A stretch of 64,000 nucleotides of DNA from Kribbella sp. NBC_00382 (GTDB taxonomy: Bacteria; Actinomycetota; Actinomycetes; Propionibacteriales; Kribbellaceae), in contig NZ_CP107954.1 of the NCBI RefSeq assembly GCF_036067295.1, positions 2,294,001 through 2,358,000 on the forward strand, in the 5' to 3' direction. Below, piece by piece: positions 17,323-25,420 of this stretch. How positions within the stretch are numbered: position 1 is the stretch's first letter; every line of letters begins with the position of its first letter. The notes under the pieces are model-generated. The model saw only the letters and a program-made list of their open reading frames with translations. It was not told the origin of the DNA and did not search any database. A program made the position numbers and the translations under genes.

Positions 17323-18080
17323 CCGAATCCGGTCTGCCGACCAGTGAGCACCTCGAGCACCTGGACACGGACACCATCGCCGACCTGATCGAGAACCTGC
17401 TCCCCGCACCCGACGCGCATCGCGCTCGTGAACACGTGAAGGCCTGTCCGGACTGCCAGCAGACGTACGACGCGCTGCTGCAACTGACCGAGGACCTGGC
17501 CGACGAGGGCCGCGCCGACATCCCGATGCCGGCCGCCGTGGCCGAGCACCTGGACTCCGTCATCGTCTCCGAGTCCGTACTCCGCGCCTCCACGGTCGGC
17601 GTGCACTCGCTGGTCCAGATGCGGGAGGAGCCACGCCGGCACCTGCCGAAGCTCATGCTGGCCGCGGCCGGCGTGCTCGCGATCGCCGCGATCGGCGTCG
17701 GCGTCGCGCTCGGCACCAACGGCCACGGCAACGAAGGCGCCGCCGGGATCAACCCGACCGTGCCGATCGACTCGATCCCGTCGCTGTCCACCGACCAGGT
17801 CGGCCCGAACGTGCAGCGCTGGCTCGAGAACGCCAACGGCCCGCTGTTGCACGCCACCCCGACCGAGGTCGACTGCGCCCGGAGCTTCGCGGCCGGCCGG
17901 TCCAACCCGGACCTGCAGCTGGTCCAGCAGGCGAAGGTCGACGGCAAGCGGGCGACCGTGATCGGCGTACAGGGCAGTTCGCCGAGCGATATCCAGATCA
18001 CCGTGGTCACCGGATGTAACACGTCCGGTGGCGTCGCCACGCCGTTGTACGAGACGACAGTGACGCTGCGCAACCGCTAG
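17319..18080 (+). CDS. Zinc-binding anti-sigma factor, cognate of SigM
   Basis: 253 residues. The cytoplasmic N-domain carries the ZAS motif H-x3-C-x2-C (HVKACPDC, about residues 35-42). One TM near residues 108-126 (LMLAAAGVLAIAAIGVGVAL) and an extracytoplasmic domain of ~120 residues follow (NVQRWLENANGPLLHAT, TVVTGCNTSGG). The layout and position fit RsmA-type regulators that sequester SigM at the membrane. Strong Shine-Dalgarno GAGGAGG at 17302-17308. Confidence 0.87.
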   Translation: MTESGLPTSEHLEHLDTDTIADLIENLLPAPDAHRAREHVKACPDCQQTYDALLQLTEDLADEGRADIPMPAAVAEHLDSVIVSESVLRASTVGVHSLVQMREEPRRHLPKLMLAAAGVLAIAAIGVGVALGTNGHGNEGAAGINPTVPIDSIPSLSTDQVGPNVQRWLENANGPLLHATPTEVDCARSFAAGRSNPDLQLVQQAKVDGKRATVIGVQGSSPSDIQITVVTGCNTSGGVATPLYETTVTLRNR

Positions 18081-18130
18081 TTCCGCCCGGTGAGCCGATT
18101 GGGCGGCACCTCGGATCCATGGGTACCGTG

Positions 18131-18156
18131 GGAATGGTCGGCCTCATGGATCCGTT
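18131..18156 (+). promoter_or_regulatory. Sigma-R/SigH-type thiol-stress promoter of trxBA
   Basis: GGAAT at 18131-18135, exactly 18 bases, then GTT at 18154-18156: the consensus for Streptomyces sigma-R and mycobacterial SigH (GGAAT-N18-GTT), which control trxBA in those organisms. Predicted start is ~7 bases on, leaving a leader of about 35-40 bases before the trxB ATG. Confidence 0.75.
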
Positions 18157-18200
18157 GAGTACGACGTACCATCCGTCTCGACGACCCGAGGAACGCCTGA

Positions 18201-19187
18201 ATGAGCGAGGCAGAAGTCCGCAACGTCATCATCATCGGCTCCGGCCCGGCCGGCTACACGGCCGCGGTCTACGCAGCACGCGCCCAGCTGGCGCCGCTGG
18301 TCTTCGAAGGCTCTGTCACGGCCGGTGGCGCGTTGATGACCACCACCGAGGTGGAGAACTACCCGGGCTTCTCCGCAGGCATCATGGGCCCGGCGCTGAT
18401 GGACGAGATGCGCACCCAGGCCGAGCGCTTCGGCGCCGAGCTGGTCGCTGACGACATCGTCGCCGTCGACCTGACCGGTGAGATCAAGTCCGTCACCGAC
18501 TCGGCCGGCACCGTGCACCGCGCCAAGGCCGTCATCCTGGCGATGGGCTCCGGCTACCGCAAGCTCGGCCTGGAGCACGAGGACCGGCTGTCCGGCCACG
18601 GCGTCTCCTGGTGTGCGACCTGTGACGGCTTCTTCTTCCGGCAGCACGAGATCGCCGTGATCGGCGGTGGCGACACCGCGATCGAGGAGGCGACCTTCCT
18701 GACCCGGTTCGCCGACAAGGTCACCATCGTGCACCGCCGCGACGAGCTGCGCGCCTCCAAGATCATGGCCGAGCGGGCCTTCGCGAACGAGAAGATCGAG
18801 TTCGCGTGGAACTCCGAGGTCGCCGAGATCAAGGGCGACGAGAAGCTGAGCAGCATCGTGCTGCGGGACACCGTCAACGGTGACACCCGTGAGCTGCCGG
18901 TGACCGGCCTGTTCATCGCGATCGGCCACGACCCGCGCTCGGAGCTGATCAAGGGCCAGGTCCACCTGGACGAGGACGGCTACGTGCTGGTCCAGCCCGA
19001 CAGCACCCGGACCAACCTGCCCGGTGTGTTCGCGGCCGGCGACCTGGTCGACCACACCTACCGCCAGGCCATCACGGCGGCCGGCACCGGCTGTTCCGCG
19101 GCCCTGGACGCCGAGCGCTTCCTGGCCACACTGGAGTTCGAGGCGACGGCCTCGGCGGCTGAGGCCACCGAGCCGGTCACCGTCTGA
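18201..19187 (+). CDS. trxB: Thioredoxin-disulfide reductase
   Basis: 328 residues. FAD-binding Rossmann motif [20 protein letters not shown] near residues 9-28, redox disulfide [10 protein letters not shown] (CATC, about residues 136-139), NADPH motif [12 protein letters not shown], and the C-terminal FAD motif [20 protein letters not shown]. The enzyme transfers electrons from NADPH to thioredoxin. It is followed 49 bp later by trxA and preceded by a sigma-R type promoter, so trxBA is likely an oxidative (disulfide) stress operon. Confidence 0.96.
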   Translation: MSEAEVRNVIIIGSGPAGYTAAVYAARAQLAPLVFEGSVTAGGALMTTTEVENYPGFSAGIMGPALMDEMRTQAERFGAELVADDIVAVDLTGEIKSVTDSAGTVHRAKAVILAMGSGYRKLGLEHEDRLSGHGVSWCATCDGFFFRQHEIAVIGGGDTAIEEATFLTRFADKVTIVHRRDELRASKIMAERAFANEKIEFAWNSEVAEIKGDEKLSSIVLRDTVNGDTRELPVTGLFIAIGHDPRSELIKGQVHLDEDGYVLVQPDSTRTNLPGVFAAGDLVDHTYRQAITAAGTGCSAALDAERFLATLEFEATASAAEATEPVTV

Positions 19188-19236
19188 CTCCGAACACCTT
19201 CGCCACTTCGAGCAACAACCTTCTAAGGAGATCGCC

Positions 19237-19566
19237 ATGGGCGACAAGATGAACGCAGTCACGGACGCCGAGTTCGACGCGACCGTACTGAAGAGCGACA
19301 AGCCGGTGCTGGTGGACTTCTGGGCCGAGTGGTGCGGACCGTGTCGTCAGGTCTCGCCGATCCTGGAGGAGCTGGCCGGCGAGCACAGCGACAAGGTGAC
19401 CTTCCTCAAGATGAACGTCGACGAGAACCCGGTCACCCCGAGTACTTACCGCGTCACCGGCATCCCTACCATCAATGTCTACGTGAACGGTGAGCTGGCC
19501 AAGTCCATCGTGGGTGCGAAGCCTAAGGCCGCGCTGCTCAAGGAACTGGCTGACTTCACCGGCTGA
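19237..19566 (+). CDS. trxA: Thioredoxin
   Basis: 109 residues from ATG 19237, chosen because AAGGAG lies 6 bases before it (19225-19230); the frame is open further upstream but only as a shadow of trxB. The active site is DFWAEWCGPCRQ (WCGPC), with the cis-proline loop TGIPTINVYVNGE. General dithiol reductant working with TrxB. Confidence 0.96.
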   Translation: MGDKMNAVTDAEFDATVLKSDKPVLVDFWAEWCGPCRQVSPILEELAGEHSDKVTFLKMNVDENPVTPSTYRVTGIPTINVYVNGELAKSIVGAKPKAALLKELADFTG

Positions 19567-19625
19567 GACACTGCTTTAGACATCCCTGCGAGGGGACGTT
19601 TTCCGCCGCATGGCAAGGAGCATTG

Positions 19626-20753
19626 ATGGCAGCCTCCCAAGGCATCTACCGAATCGGCGACAGCGGTGAAGCTGTCGCCGAGATCATCGGAAAGCTGCAG
19701 CGACTGGGGCTGCTGCAGCCGGGTGGTCACGACGTCTACGACGAAGCGACCGCTCATGCCGTCCGGGGGTTCCAGCAGCAACGCGGGCTGATGATCGACG
19801 GCATCGTCGGCCCGCAGACGTATCGCGCGATCGACGACGCCCGTTGGCGGCTGGGTGACCGGCTGCTGACGTACGTCGTCTCGCACCCGCTCACCGGCGA
19901 CGACGTCCAGGCCCTGCAGGCAAAACTGCAGGAGCTGGGCTTCGCCGTCGCCCGGGTGGACGGCATCTTCGCTGCCGACACCCAACGCGCAGTGACCGAG
20001 TTCCAGCGCAACATGGGCCTGCCTGCCGATGGCACCTGTGGCCCGTCGACTTTCAAGGCCCTGCAGCGGATCCGCCCGATGGCGACCGGCGGCCGGCCTG
20101 ACGCACTGCGCGCATCGGAGGCCGTTCGCGCGGCCGGCCCGCGGTTGTCGGGCAAGACGGTCGTGATCGACCCCGGCCACGGTGGCTTCGACTACGGCTG
20201 GGAGGGCTTCGGCCTTCGCGAGTCGGATGTCGCGTACGACCTGGCTTCCCGGATCGAGGGGCGGCTGGGCGCTACCGGCGTACGGGCCTATCTTTCGCGT
20301 GGGCGGGATCAAGGGCCGGACGAGCTGGCCCGGGCCGCGTTCGCCAACGAGACGGACGCGAATCTGTGCGTCTCGCTGCATACCGACGGGTCGATGAACC
20401 CGGAAGCGCAGGGCATCGCGACGTACTACTACGGCAACGACCTGCACGGCGCGTCGTCCAGCGTGGGCGAGCAGTTCGCCGGGCTGGTGCAGCGGGAGAT
20501 CGTTGCTCGCACCGACCTGCTGAACTGCCGTACCCACGAGAAGACCTGGGACCTGCTGCGCCGGACCAAGATGCCTGCGGTCCGGCTCGAGATCGGGTAC
20601 GTGACGAACCCGCACGACTCGTCCCGGCTCGCCGACCCGGCCTTCCGCGACGTGATCGCCGAGGCGATCGTGGTCGCGATCCAGCGCGTCTACCTCCCGC
20701 CGGAGCAGGACGCCTCCACCGGCATGCTCCACTTCGGCCAACTCACCGTCTGA
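19626..20753 (+). CDS. cwlM: N-acetylmuramoyl-L-alanine amidase, CwlM-like, with two peptidoglycan-binding repeats
   Basis: 375 residues from ATG 19626 (AAGGAG 5 bases upstream). Two PG_binding_1 repeats cover about residues 10-65 and 85-145 (AHAVRGFQQQRGLMIDGIVG; RAVTEFQRNMGLPADGTCG). The Amidase_3 domain follows with Zn ligands at DPGHGG, LRESDVAYDL and SLHTDG and the catalytic Glu in RLEIGYVTN. There is no signal peptide. By synteny this is the mycobacterial CwlM position; CwlM is a cytoplasmic, kinase-controlled activator of MurA rather than a secreted hydrolase. Which role applies here is inference, but the absent signal supports the regulatory one. Confidence 0.88.
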   Translation: MAASQGIYRIGDSGEAVAEIIGKLQRLGLLQPGGHDVYDEATAHAVRGFQQQRGLMIDGIVGPQTYRAIDDARWRLGDRLLTYVVSHPLTGDDVQALQAKLQELGFAVARVDGIFAADTQRAVTEFQRNMGLPADGTCGPSTFKALQRIRPMATGGRPDALRASEAVRAAGPRLSGKTVVIDPGHGGFDYGWEGFGLRESDVAYDLASRIEGRLGATGVRAYLSRGRDQGPDELARAAFANETDANLCVSLHTDGSMNPEAQGIATYYYGNDLHGASSSVGEQFAGLVQREIVARTDLLNCRTHEKTWDLLRRTKMPAVRLEIGYVTNPHDSSRLADPAFRDVIAEAIVVAIQRVYLPPEQDASTGMLHFGQLTV

Positions 20754-20771
20754 GCAAGCCCCGCGCTATCG

Positions 20772-22901
20772 CTAAGAATGAACGAGTTCAGCCGGTACTA
20801 CGTCAGCCGGCTCCTCCCGCTCGAGCGCTATCACCGGGAGCAGCCGGTCGAGCCAGCGAGGCAGCCACCAGGCACGCGCGCCCATCAGGCGTAGTACCGC
20901 CGGGACGATCACGCAGCGGATGAGCAACGCGTCGAGCAGAACGGCGACTGCCAGCCCGAGACCGAACTGGTTCAGCATCCGGTCCGGGCTGAGCAGGAAG
21001 GCGCCGAAGACCACGATCATGATCGCCGCGGCGGCCGTGATCACGCTGCCGGTGTTGGCGAGCCCCTCCCGCACCGCCTCCCGGGCATCACCGGTCCGCC
21101 GCCACTCCTCGTGGATGCGCGAGACCAGGAACACCTCGTAGTCCATCGACAAGCCGAACACGATCGCGAAGATCATCACCGGCACGAAGGCCTCGATCGG
21201 CCCTTGCTGCGCGCCGAACCAGCCGTGCTGGAAGACCAGCGTGATGACGCCGAGCGAGGCGCCGATGCTGAGCAGGTTGAGCAGTGCTGCCTTGAGCGGG
21301 ATCAGCAGCGAGCGGAAGACCGCCATCAGCAGCAGGGCGGACAGGCCGACGACGACCAGCACGAAGATCGGCAGCCGCTTGCTCACCGCACTCGCGAAGT
21401 CATCAGCTGCCGCGGTCGATCCACCGATCAGGTAGGTCGCCTTCGTCTCGTTCGCGAGCGGCGGCAGCGTCTCGTCGCGCAGGCGTTGGACGAGGTCGCT
21501 CGTCGCCTTGTCCTGCGGCCCGGAGGTCGGGAAGGCGAGCATGGTCGAGACCGTGCCGTCGGCCAGCGGTTGCGGCGGGGTGACGGCCGCGATGCCAGGA
21601 TCCTTTGCCAGCAAGGCGTTCAGCTGCTTGGCCGCGTCAGCACTCCCCTCCGACATGACAATCAGCGGACCGTTGAAGCCGGCGCCGAATCCTCCGTCCA
21701 GCAGGTCGTACGCCTTGCGGCTGGTCTTCGCAGGAGCATCCGTACTGGCGTCAGCGAACCCGAGTCGCAGGTCGAGGGCCGGCAAGCAGAGCGCGACGAG
21801 CGCGACCGTACCGAGGACGAGCGGCACCCACGGTCCACGCTGGACCGCCGTCGCCAGCTTGCGCCAGCCATCGCCTGGGTGCCGTCGCGACTTCGCCGCG
21901 TGCTTGCGGATACTGCGCTCGATCCGCTTGCCGAAGAGCGTGAGCAATGCGGGCAACAGGCTCACGGCCGCGAGCATCGTCATCAGTACGGTGACCGTGA
22001 CGCCCAGCGCGAGACCTTGCAGCGAGCCGAGTCCGAGAGCGAGCAGGCCGAGGAGGGCGATCACCACGGTGCAGCCGGCGAAGATGACCGAGCGGCCGGC
22101 GGTGTCGAGGGCGATCCGCCCGGCGTTCGCTCGGTCGGCGCCCTTGATTAGCTCACCGCGGTACCGGGAGAAGATCAGCAGCGCATAGTCGATGCCGACG
22201 CCGAACCCGACCAGCATCATCACCGGGGCGGTGTAGCTCGGGATGGTGAAGACATGCGAGGCCAGCACCAGCAGGCCGAGGGTGCTGCCGACGGCGAAGA
22301 CGGCGGTCAGGACCGGAAGGCTCGCGGCGAGCAGGGAGCCGAAGAGGAAGACGAGAATCACCAAGGCAGCAAGGATTCCGGCGCCTTCGGAGGCTCCGCC
22401 CGCACTCTCCTCTGCGCTGCGGACCAGGTCACCGCCGAGCTCGACCTGCAGACCATCGGTCGCGATCCCCTGGGCTTTGTGGATGATCGTCCGGACGTCC
22501 TCGGCCGGCATGTCGGCCGCGGCGACATCGAGGTCGACGGTCGCGTAGGCCGTTTTGCCGTCGGTCGACAGGGAGCCTTTGGCCGTGAAGGGATCGGCGA
22601 CGGCCGCGACATGTGGCAGCGCGCCGACCTGGGCCAGCATGCCGGCGATCCGGGGCTTGACGGCGGTGAGGCCGCTTTCGGCGTACAGGACGATCTGGAC
22701 CGAGTCGGTCGCGCCCTCCGGCTGGTGCTCGCGGAAGATGTCGATCACCCGCTGGGAGTCCGTCCCCGGCAGTGAGTTCGTGTTCTTGTAGGCGCTCCCG
22801 ATCAGCGTCGCCCCCGCGGTCACAACGATCAGTGCGACCAGCCACAGTACGACGGCCAGTCCCGCCCGCCGCATCGCCCACCCCGCCACCCGCTGCACCA
22901 T
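20772..22901 (-). CDS. MMPL/RND family transporter
   Basis: 709 residues with two halves, each starting with a TM and a large extracytoplasmic loop, then five clustered TMs: the RND/MMPL topology. The proton-relay type motifs are GFGVGIDYALLIFSRYRGEL in half one and FGLSMDYEVFLVSRIHEEW in half two. MMPL proteins export lipids, siderophores or drugs. Substrate unknown. It is divergent from a padR gene across 71 bp that carry three matching palindromes, so it is probably repressed by that regulator. No partner membrane-fusion gene is adjacent. Confidence 0.9.
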   Translation of the reverse strand: MVQRVAGWAMRRAGLAVVLWLVALIVVTAGATLIGSAYKNTNSLPGTDSQRVIDIFREHQPEGATDSVQIVLYAESGLTAVKPRIAGMLAQVGALPHVAAVADPFTAKGSLSTDGKTAYATVDLDVAAADMPAEDVRTIIHKAQGIATDGLQVELGGDLVRSAEESAGGASEGAGILAALVILVFLFGSLLAASLPVLTAVFAVGSTLGLLVLASHVFTIPSYTAPVMMLVGFGVGIDYALLIFSRYRGELIKGADRANAGRIALDTAGRSVIFAGCTVVIALLGLLALGLGSLQGLALGVTVTVLMTMLAAVSLLPALLTLFGKRIERSIRKHAAKSRRHPGDGWRKLATAVQRGPWVPLVLGTVALVALCLPALDLRLGFADASTDAPAKTSRKAYDLLDGGFGAGFNGPLIVMSEGSADAAKQLNALLAKDPGIAAVTPPQPLADGTVSTMLAFPTSGPQDKATSDLVQRLRDETLPPLANETKATYLIGGSTAAADDFASAVSKRLPIFVLVVVGLSALLLMAVFRSLLIPLKAALLNLLSIGASLGVITLVFQHGWFGAQQGPIEAFVPVMIFAIVFGLSMDYEVFLVSRIHEEWRRTGDAREAVREGLANTGSVITAAAAIMIVVFGAFLLSPDRMLNQFGLGLAVAVLLDALLIRCVIVPAVLRLMGARAWWLPRWLDRLLPVIALEREEPADVVPAELVHS

Positions 22902-22910
22902 CGTTGCTCC

Positions 22911-22963
22911 CTACATGTAGCCGATCTACTTATAGATCACGACGGTAGCACTTCTATGAGTAG
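22911..22963. promoter_or_regulatory. Three CTA-N4-TAG palindromes in the MMPL/padR divergent promoter
   Basis: CTACATGTAG (22911-22920), CTACTTATAG within GATCTACTTATAGATC (22923-22938) and CTATGAGTAG within TCTATGAGTAGA (22953-22964) share CTA-N4-TAG. A half-matching CTACATGAAG overlaps the padR ATG. Their place between divergent MMPL and padR genes makes them the likely PadR operators. Confidence 0.68.
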
Positions 22964-22972
22964 ACTGCCTAC

Positions 22973-23323
22973 ATGAAGGCGGATGCGCTCCGAGGACATC
23001 TGGACCCGATGATCCTGGCCGTGGTCGAGTCAGAGCCGCTGCACGGCTACGCGATCATGGAAGCCCTGCTCGAGCGCAGTGGCGGCGTACTGGACCTGCC
23101 GACCGGCACTCTGTACCCGGCGCTCAGGCGGCTGGAGCGAGCCGGTTACCTGGCCAGCGAGTGGAGCACGGTGAGCGGGCGCAAGCGGCGCACGTACCAG
23201 CTGACGTCGGCCGGCCAGAAGATGCTTGCCACCGGCAAAACCGAGTGGGACGCCTTCCGGGCTGTCGTGGAAGGCGTGCTGCGGCCTAAGCCAGCCGCAG
23301 GCAGCGGTGAGCTGAGCGGCTGA
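22973..23323 (+). CDS. PadR family transcriptional regulator
   Basis: 116 residues. It opens LRGHLDPMILAVVESEPLHG (the PadR N-terminus) followed by YAIMEALLERSGGVLDLPTG and TLYPALRRLERAGYLASEW, the winged helix-turn-helix with its beta hairpin (GRKRRTYQLTSAG). It is a short PadR-s2 type, dimerising by the last helix. Divergent from MMPL, so a likely autoregulated repressor of the exporter. Its last 38 bp overlap the 3' end of the convergent HAAS-domain gene. Confidence 0.9.
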   Translation: MKADALRGHLDPMILAVVESEPLHGYAIMEALLERSGGVLDLPTGTLYPALRRLERAGYLASEWSTVSGRKRRTYQLTSAGQKMLATGKTEWDAFRAVVEGVLRPKPAAGSGELSG

Positions 23324-23951
23324 CCAGCACGAGCGGGCCGACGACGAACGCGCCCACCACGAGCAGGCCGACGGCGCCGGTGCCGTTCGCGAGGGCACTC
23401 GCCGTACTGAGCAACACAGCGATGAGGCTCACCGAGGCGCAGCTAGCCAGCGCGAAGCGTGCGGTCGCCTTCACCGCCCGGTCGCGGATCGCTGGGTAGC
23501 GCAACCCGATGCCGGTGGCGAGCAGGACCAGGACACCACCCGCGATCGACAGTCCGCCGACCGCCATGACGAGCTGGTTGAGGAAGACGACCACCGGGTT
23601 GTCCACGTCGGGGTGCTGGTTCCAGGACCAGACGCCCTCCTTCCAGATGATCGGCTGAGCCATCATCACCAGCAGGAGCAGTACCGCCGTACGCCGCCCC
23701 TGCGCGATCCCCAGCTCCGCCCGGTACCCCGGCACGACCTCGTCCAGGTCGCCGAAGTCGGCCACCGCCTGCTCAGCCGCCTCGGCCGGGCTCAGTCCAT
23801 CGGCCTCGTACGCCTCGGTCGCGTCGACGAGGCTGTCCCGCGCCTCGGCCAGCAGGTCGGCCTTACGCCGGCGTGGACCTCGCAGCGCGCGACTCAGACC
23901 GGTCAGATACGCCTCGACCGGGTCCTGGACGACGGTTCCATGACTGGACAC
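23286..23951 (-). CDS. HAAS/permease-prefix domain membrane protein
   Basis: 221 residues from a GTG start. The N-terminal ~75 residues form an all-alpha HAAS-like (DUF1700/permease prefix) domain: VEAYLTGLSRALRGPRRRKA, then GLSPAEAAEQAVADFGDLDE. Four hydrophobic segments follow (TAVLLLLVMMAQPI, VFLNQLVMAVGGLSIAGG, FALASCASVSLIAVLLS, GLLVVGAFVVGPLVLVS). Such proteins are very often encoded next to a PadR regulator and may act in its signalling. Here the pair is convergent and overlaps by 38 bp instead of being an operon. Confidence 0.8.
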   Translation of the reverse strand: MSSHGTVVQDPVEAYLTGLSRALRGPRRRKADLLAEARDSLVDATEAYEADGLSPAEAAEQAVADFGDLDEVVPGYRAELGIAQGRRTAVLLLLVMMAQPIIWKEGVWSWNQHPDVDNPVVVFLNQLVMAVGGLSIAGGVLVLLATGIGLRYPAIRDRAVKATARFALASCASVSLIAVLLSTASALANGTGAVGLLVVGAFVVGPLVLVSRSAHRCLRLA

Positions 23952-23981
23952 GGCTACCAGTATGGGGACGAACGGGCCGAA

Positions 23982-24362
23982 TCACGTCCGGGTCTCCACT
24001 GAACGATCCCTGGTTCGCCGGCTGACGAAGTACAGGCCGACGTAGGAGATGACGAGCAGCGCGAAGCCGACCTTCTCCGCGACCCAGGTGTAGCCGGCCG
24101 GATAGAGGGTGCCGTCGATGTAGTGCTGGATGAAGCCGTCGGGGTACGGCTGCTCGCCGCCCTCGCGCCGCCAGTGCTTCTCCAGCGCCGTCACCGGGCA
24201 GCCGAAGTCGAGGATCACGATCGCCAGGTTCCAGACGCCGACGAACAGATGCGCCCAGATCACCCGCCGCCACTTCCAGGCCAGGAAGCCGCCGATGAGG
24301 AAGAACACCAGCAGGGCACCGTGCACGATCGCGACCAGGTCGGCCAGCACCCGGTAGATCAT
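23982..24362 (-). CDS. DUF2784 family membrane protein
   Basis: 126 residues with four hydrophobic segments: ADLVAIVHGALLVFFLIGG, VIWAHLFVGVWNLAIVI, and one near the C-terminus, VGFALLVISYVGLYFVS. The FGCPVTALEKHWRR segment between TM2 and TM3 and the HYIDGTLYP motif are typical of DUF2784. Function unknown. It overlaps the upstream GNAT stop by ATGA, so it is translated from the same message. Confidence 0.85.
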   Translation of the reverse strand: MIYRVLADLVAIVHGALLVFFLIGGFLAWKWRRVIWAHLFVGVWNLAIVILDFGCPVTALEKHWRREGGEQPYPDGFIQHYIDGTLYPAGYTWVAEKVGFALLVISYVGLYFVSRRTRDRSVETRT

Positions 24363-25012
24363 GACGGCTTGCGGGTCAGGGTGTCGCGTACCGCGGCCGG
24401 CGCGGGGCGGGCTGGCTCGGGGCGGATCGCGCCCATCAGGCGTTCGACCGCTGCCTCCATCTCGCTGCGCCAGGTGATGACCGAACGCAGATCGAGCCGC
24501 AGCCTCGGATTGCGCGGATGCTCCCGTACTACGCCGAACCCGACCGCCTGGAGGAAGTCGGTCGGCCAGACGCAGCCCGGTCCGTCCCAGCGCGAGTCCC
24601 CGAAGGCCTCGACCGCCCGGAAGCCGCGCTTGAGCACATCCTTGGCGACGGCCTGGATGAGGACCTTGCCGAGTCCCATGCCCAGGTACCGGGGCAGGAT
24701 GCGGCCGGTCGCCAGTACTACGGCGTCCGGGCTCGGTGGTGCGGTCGGGAAGGCCTGGATCCGGGGCAGGTACGCCGCCGGCGCGTAGAGGGCGAACCCG
24801 GCGGGTGCGTCGTCGACGTACAGGACGACTCCGGCAGTACCCCAGTCCAGCAGCAACTGGGAGAGCCAGGCTTCCTTCTCCAGTTGGGTGTCGCCGGTAC
24901 GGCTCGCCTGTCGCGCGGCGACCGGGTCAAGCTCCCAGAACACGCAGGAACGGCAGGGGACCGGGAGCTCGTCGAGGTTGGCGAGCGTGAGCGGTTCCAG
25001 CCGTCGTGCCAT
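24359..25012 (-). CDS. GNAT family N-acetyltransferase
   Basis: 217 residues. A cysteine-containing N-terminal segment (CRSCVFWELDP) precedes the GNAT core. The acetyl-CoA binding region is ATGRILPRYLGMGLGKVLIQ and the last strand WPTDFLQAVGFGVVREHP. Proteins of this type, with the C-x2-C-x2-WELDP start, are repeatedly found next to the cwlM-parB region of actinobacteria. The acetyl acceptor is unknown. First gene of a two-gene minus-strand unit with the DUF2784 gene. Confidence 0.8.
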   Translation of the reverse strand: MARRLEPLTLANLDELPVPCRSCVFWELDPVAARQASRTGDTQLEKEAWLSQLLLDWGTAGVVLYVDDAPAGFALYAPAAYLPRIQAFPTAPPSPDAVVLATGRILPRYLGMGLGKVLIQAVAKDVLKRGFRAVEAFGDSRWDGPGCVWPTDFLQAVGFGVVREHPRNPRLRLDLRSVITWRSEMEAAVERLMGAIRPEPARPAPAAVRDTLTRKPS

Positions 25013-25028
25013 CAGCGCACCGGGAGGA

Positions 25029-25205
25029 TCACCGAGCGGCCGGTGCCGGGGTGCGGGCGTCGGGGGTCTCTGCCGCCTCAGGGGCGACGTATCTCTGTTG
25101 CACCTTGGCGGCCGGTTGCCGTCTGAACAGCTCCCCCGCGAACCCGGCCAGGACGCCGAACAGCAGTCCGCCCAGCGCCAATCCGATCGCCTTGCCCATG
25201 CTCAT
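25029..25205 (-). CDS. Small membrane protein (58 residues)
   Basis: The frame is open further upstream, but ATG 25205 has GGAAGG about 10 bases before it and gives MSMGKAIGLALGGLLFGVLA, one transmembrane helix with a short start, followed by a basic and then Ala/Pro-rich tail (ELFRRQPAAKVQQRY). Unknown function. The clean signal-anchor shape and ribosome site support a real gene. Confidence 0.5.
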   Translation of the reverse strand: MSMGKAIGLALGGLLFGVLAGFAGELFRRQPAAKVQQRYVAPEAAETPDARTPAPAAR

Positions 25206-25420
25206 CCGATCCCGCCTTCCACCGCACTCCAGGTGGTGCCCCAGGGCCGGCGGCCGTCTCAGCCACCAGTCGGCACCATGGTCGAACCTGCCCCTATAAG
25301 GCATGGTAGTGAGAGGTGGCGCCGATCGGCAGTCCGGGCACGCGAACACGCTCGGCTACTTCGGCGTAGCCTGGTGCCTTCCCCGGCATGCCCCTCGTCG
25401 CCTGTTCTTGGAGCCGCTCC

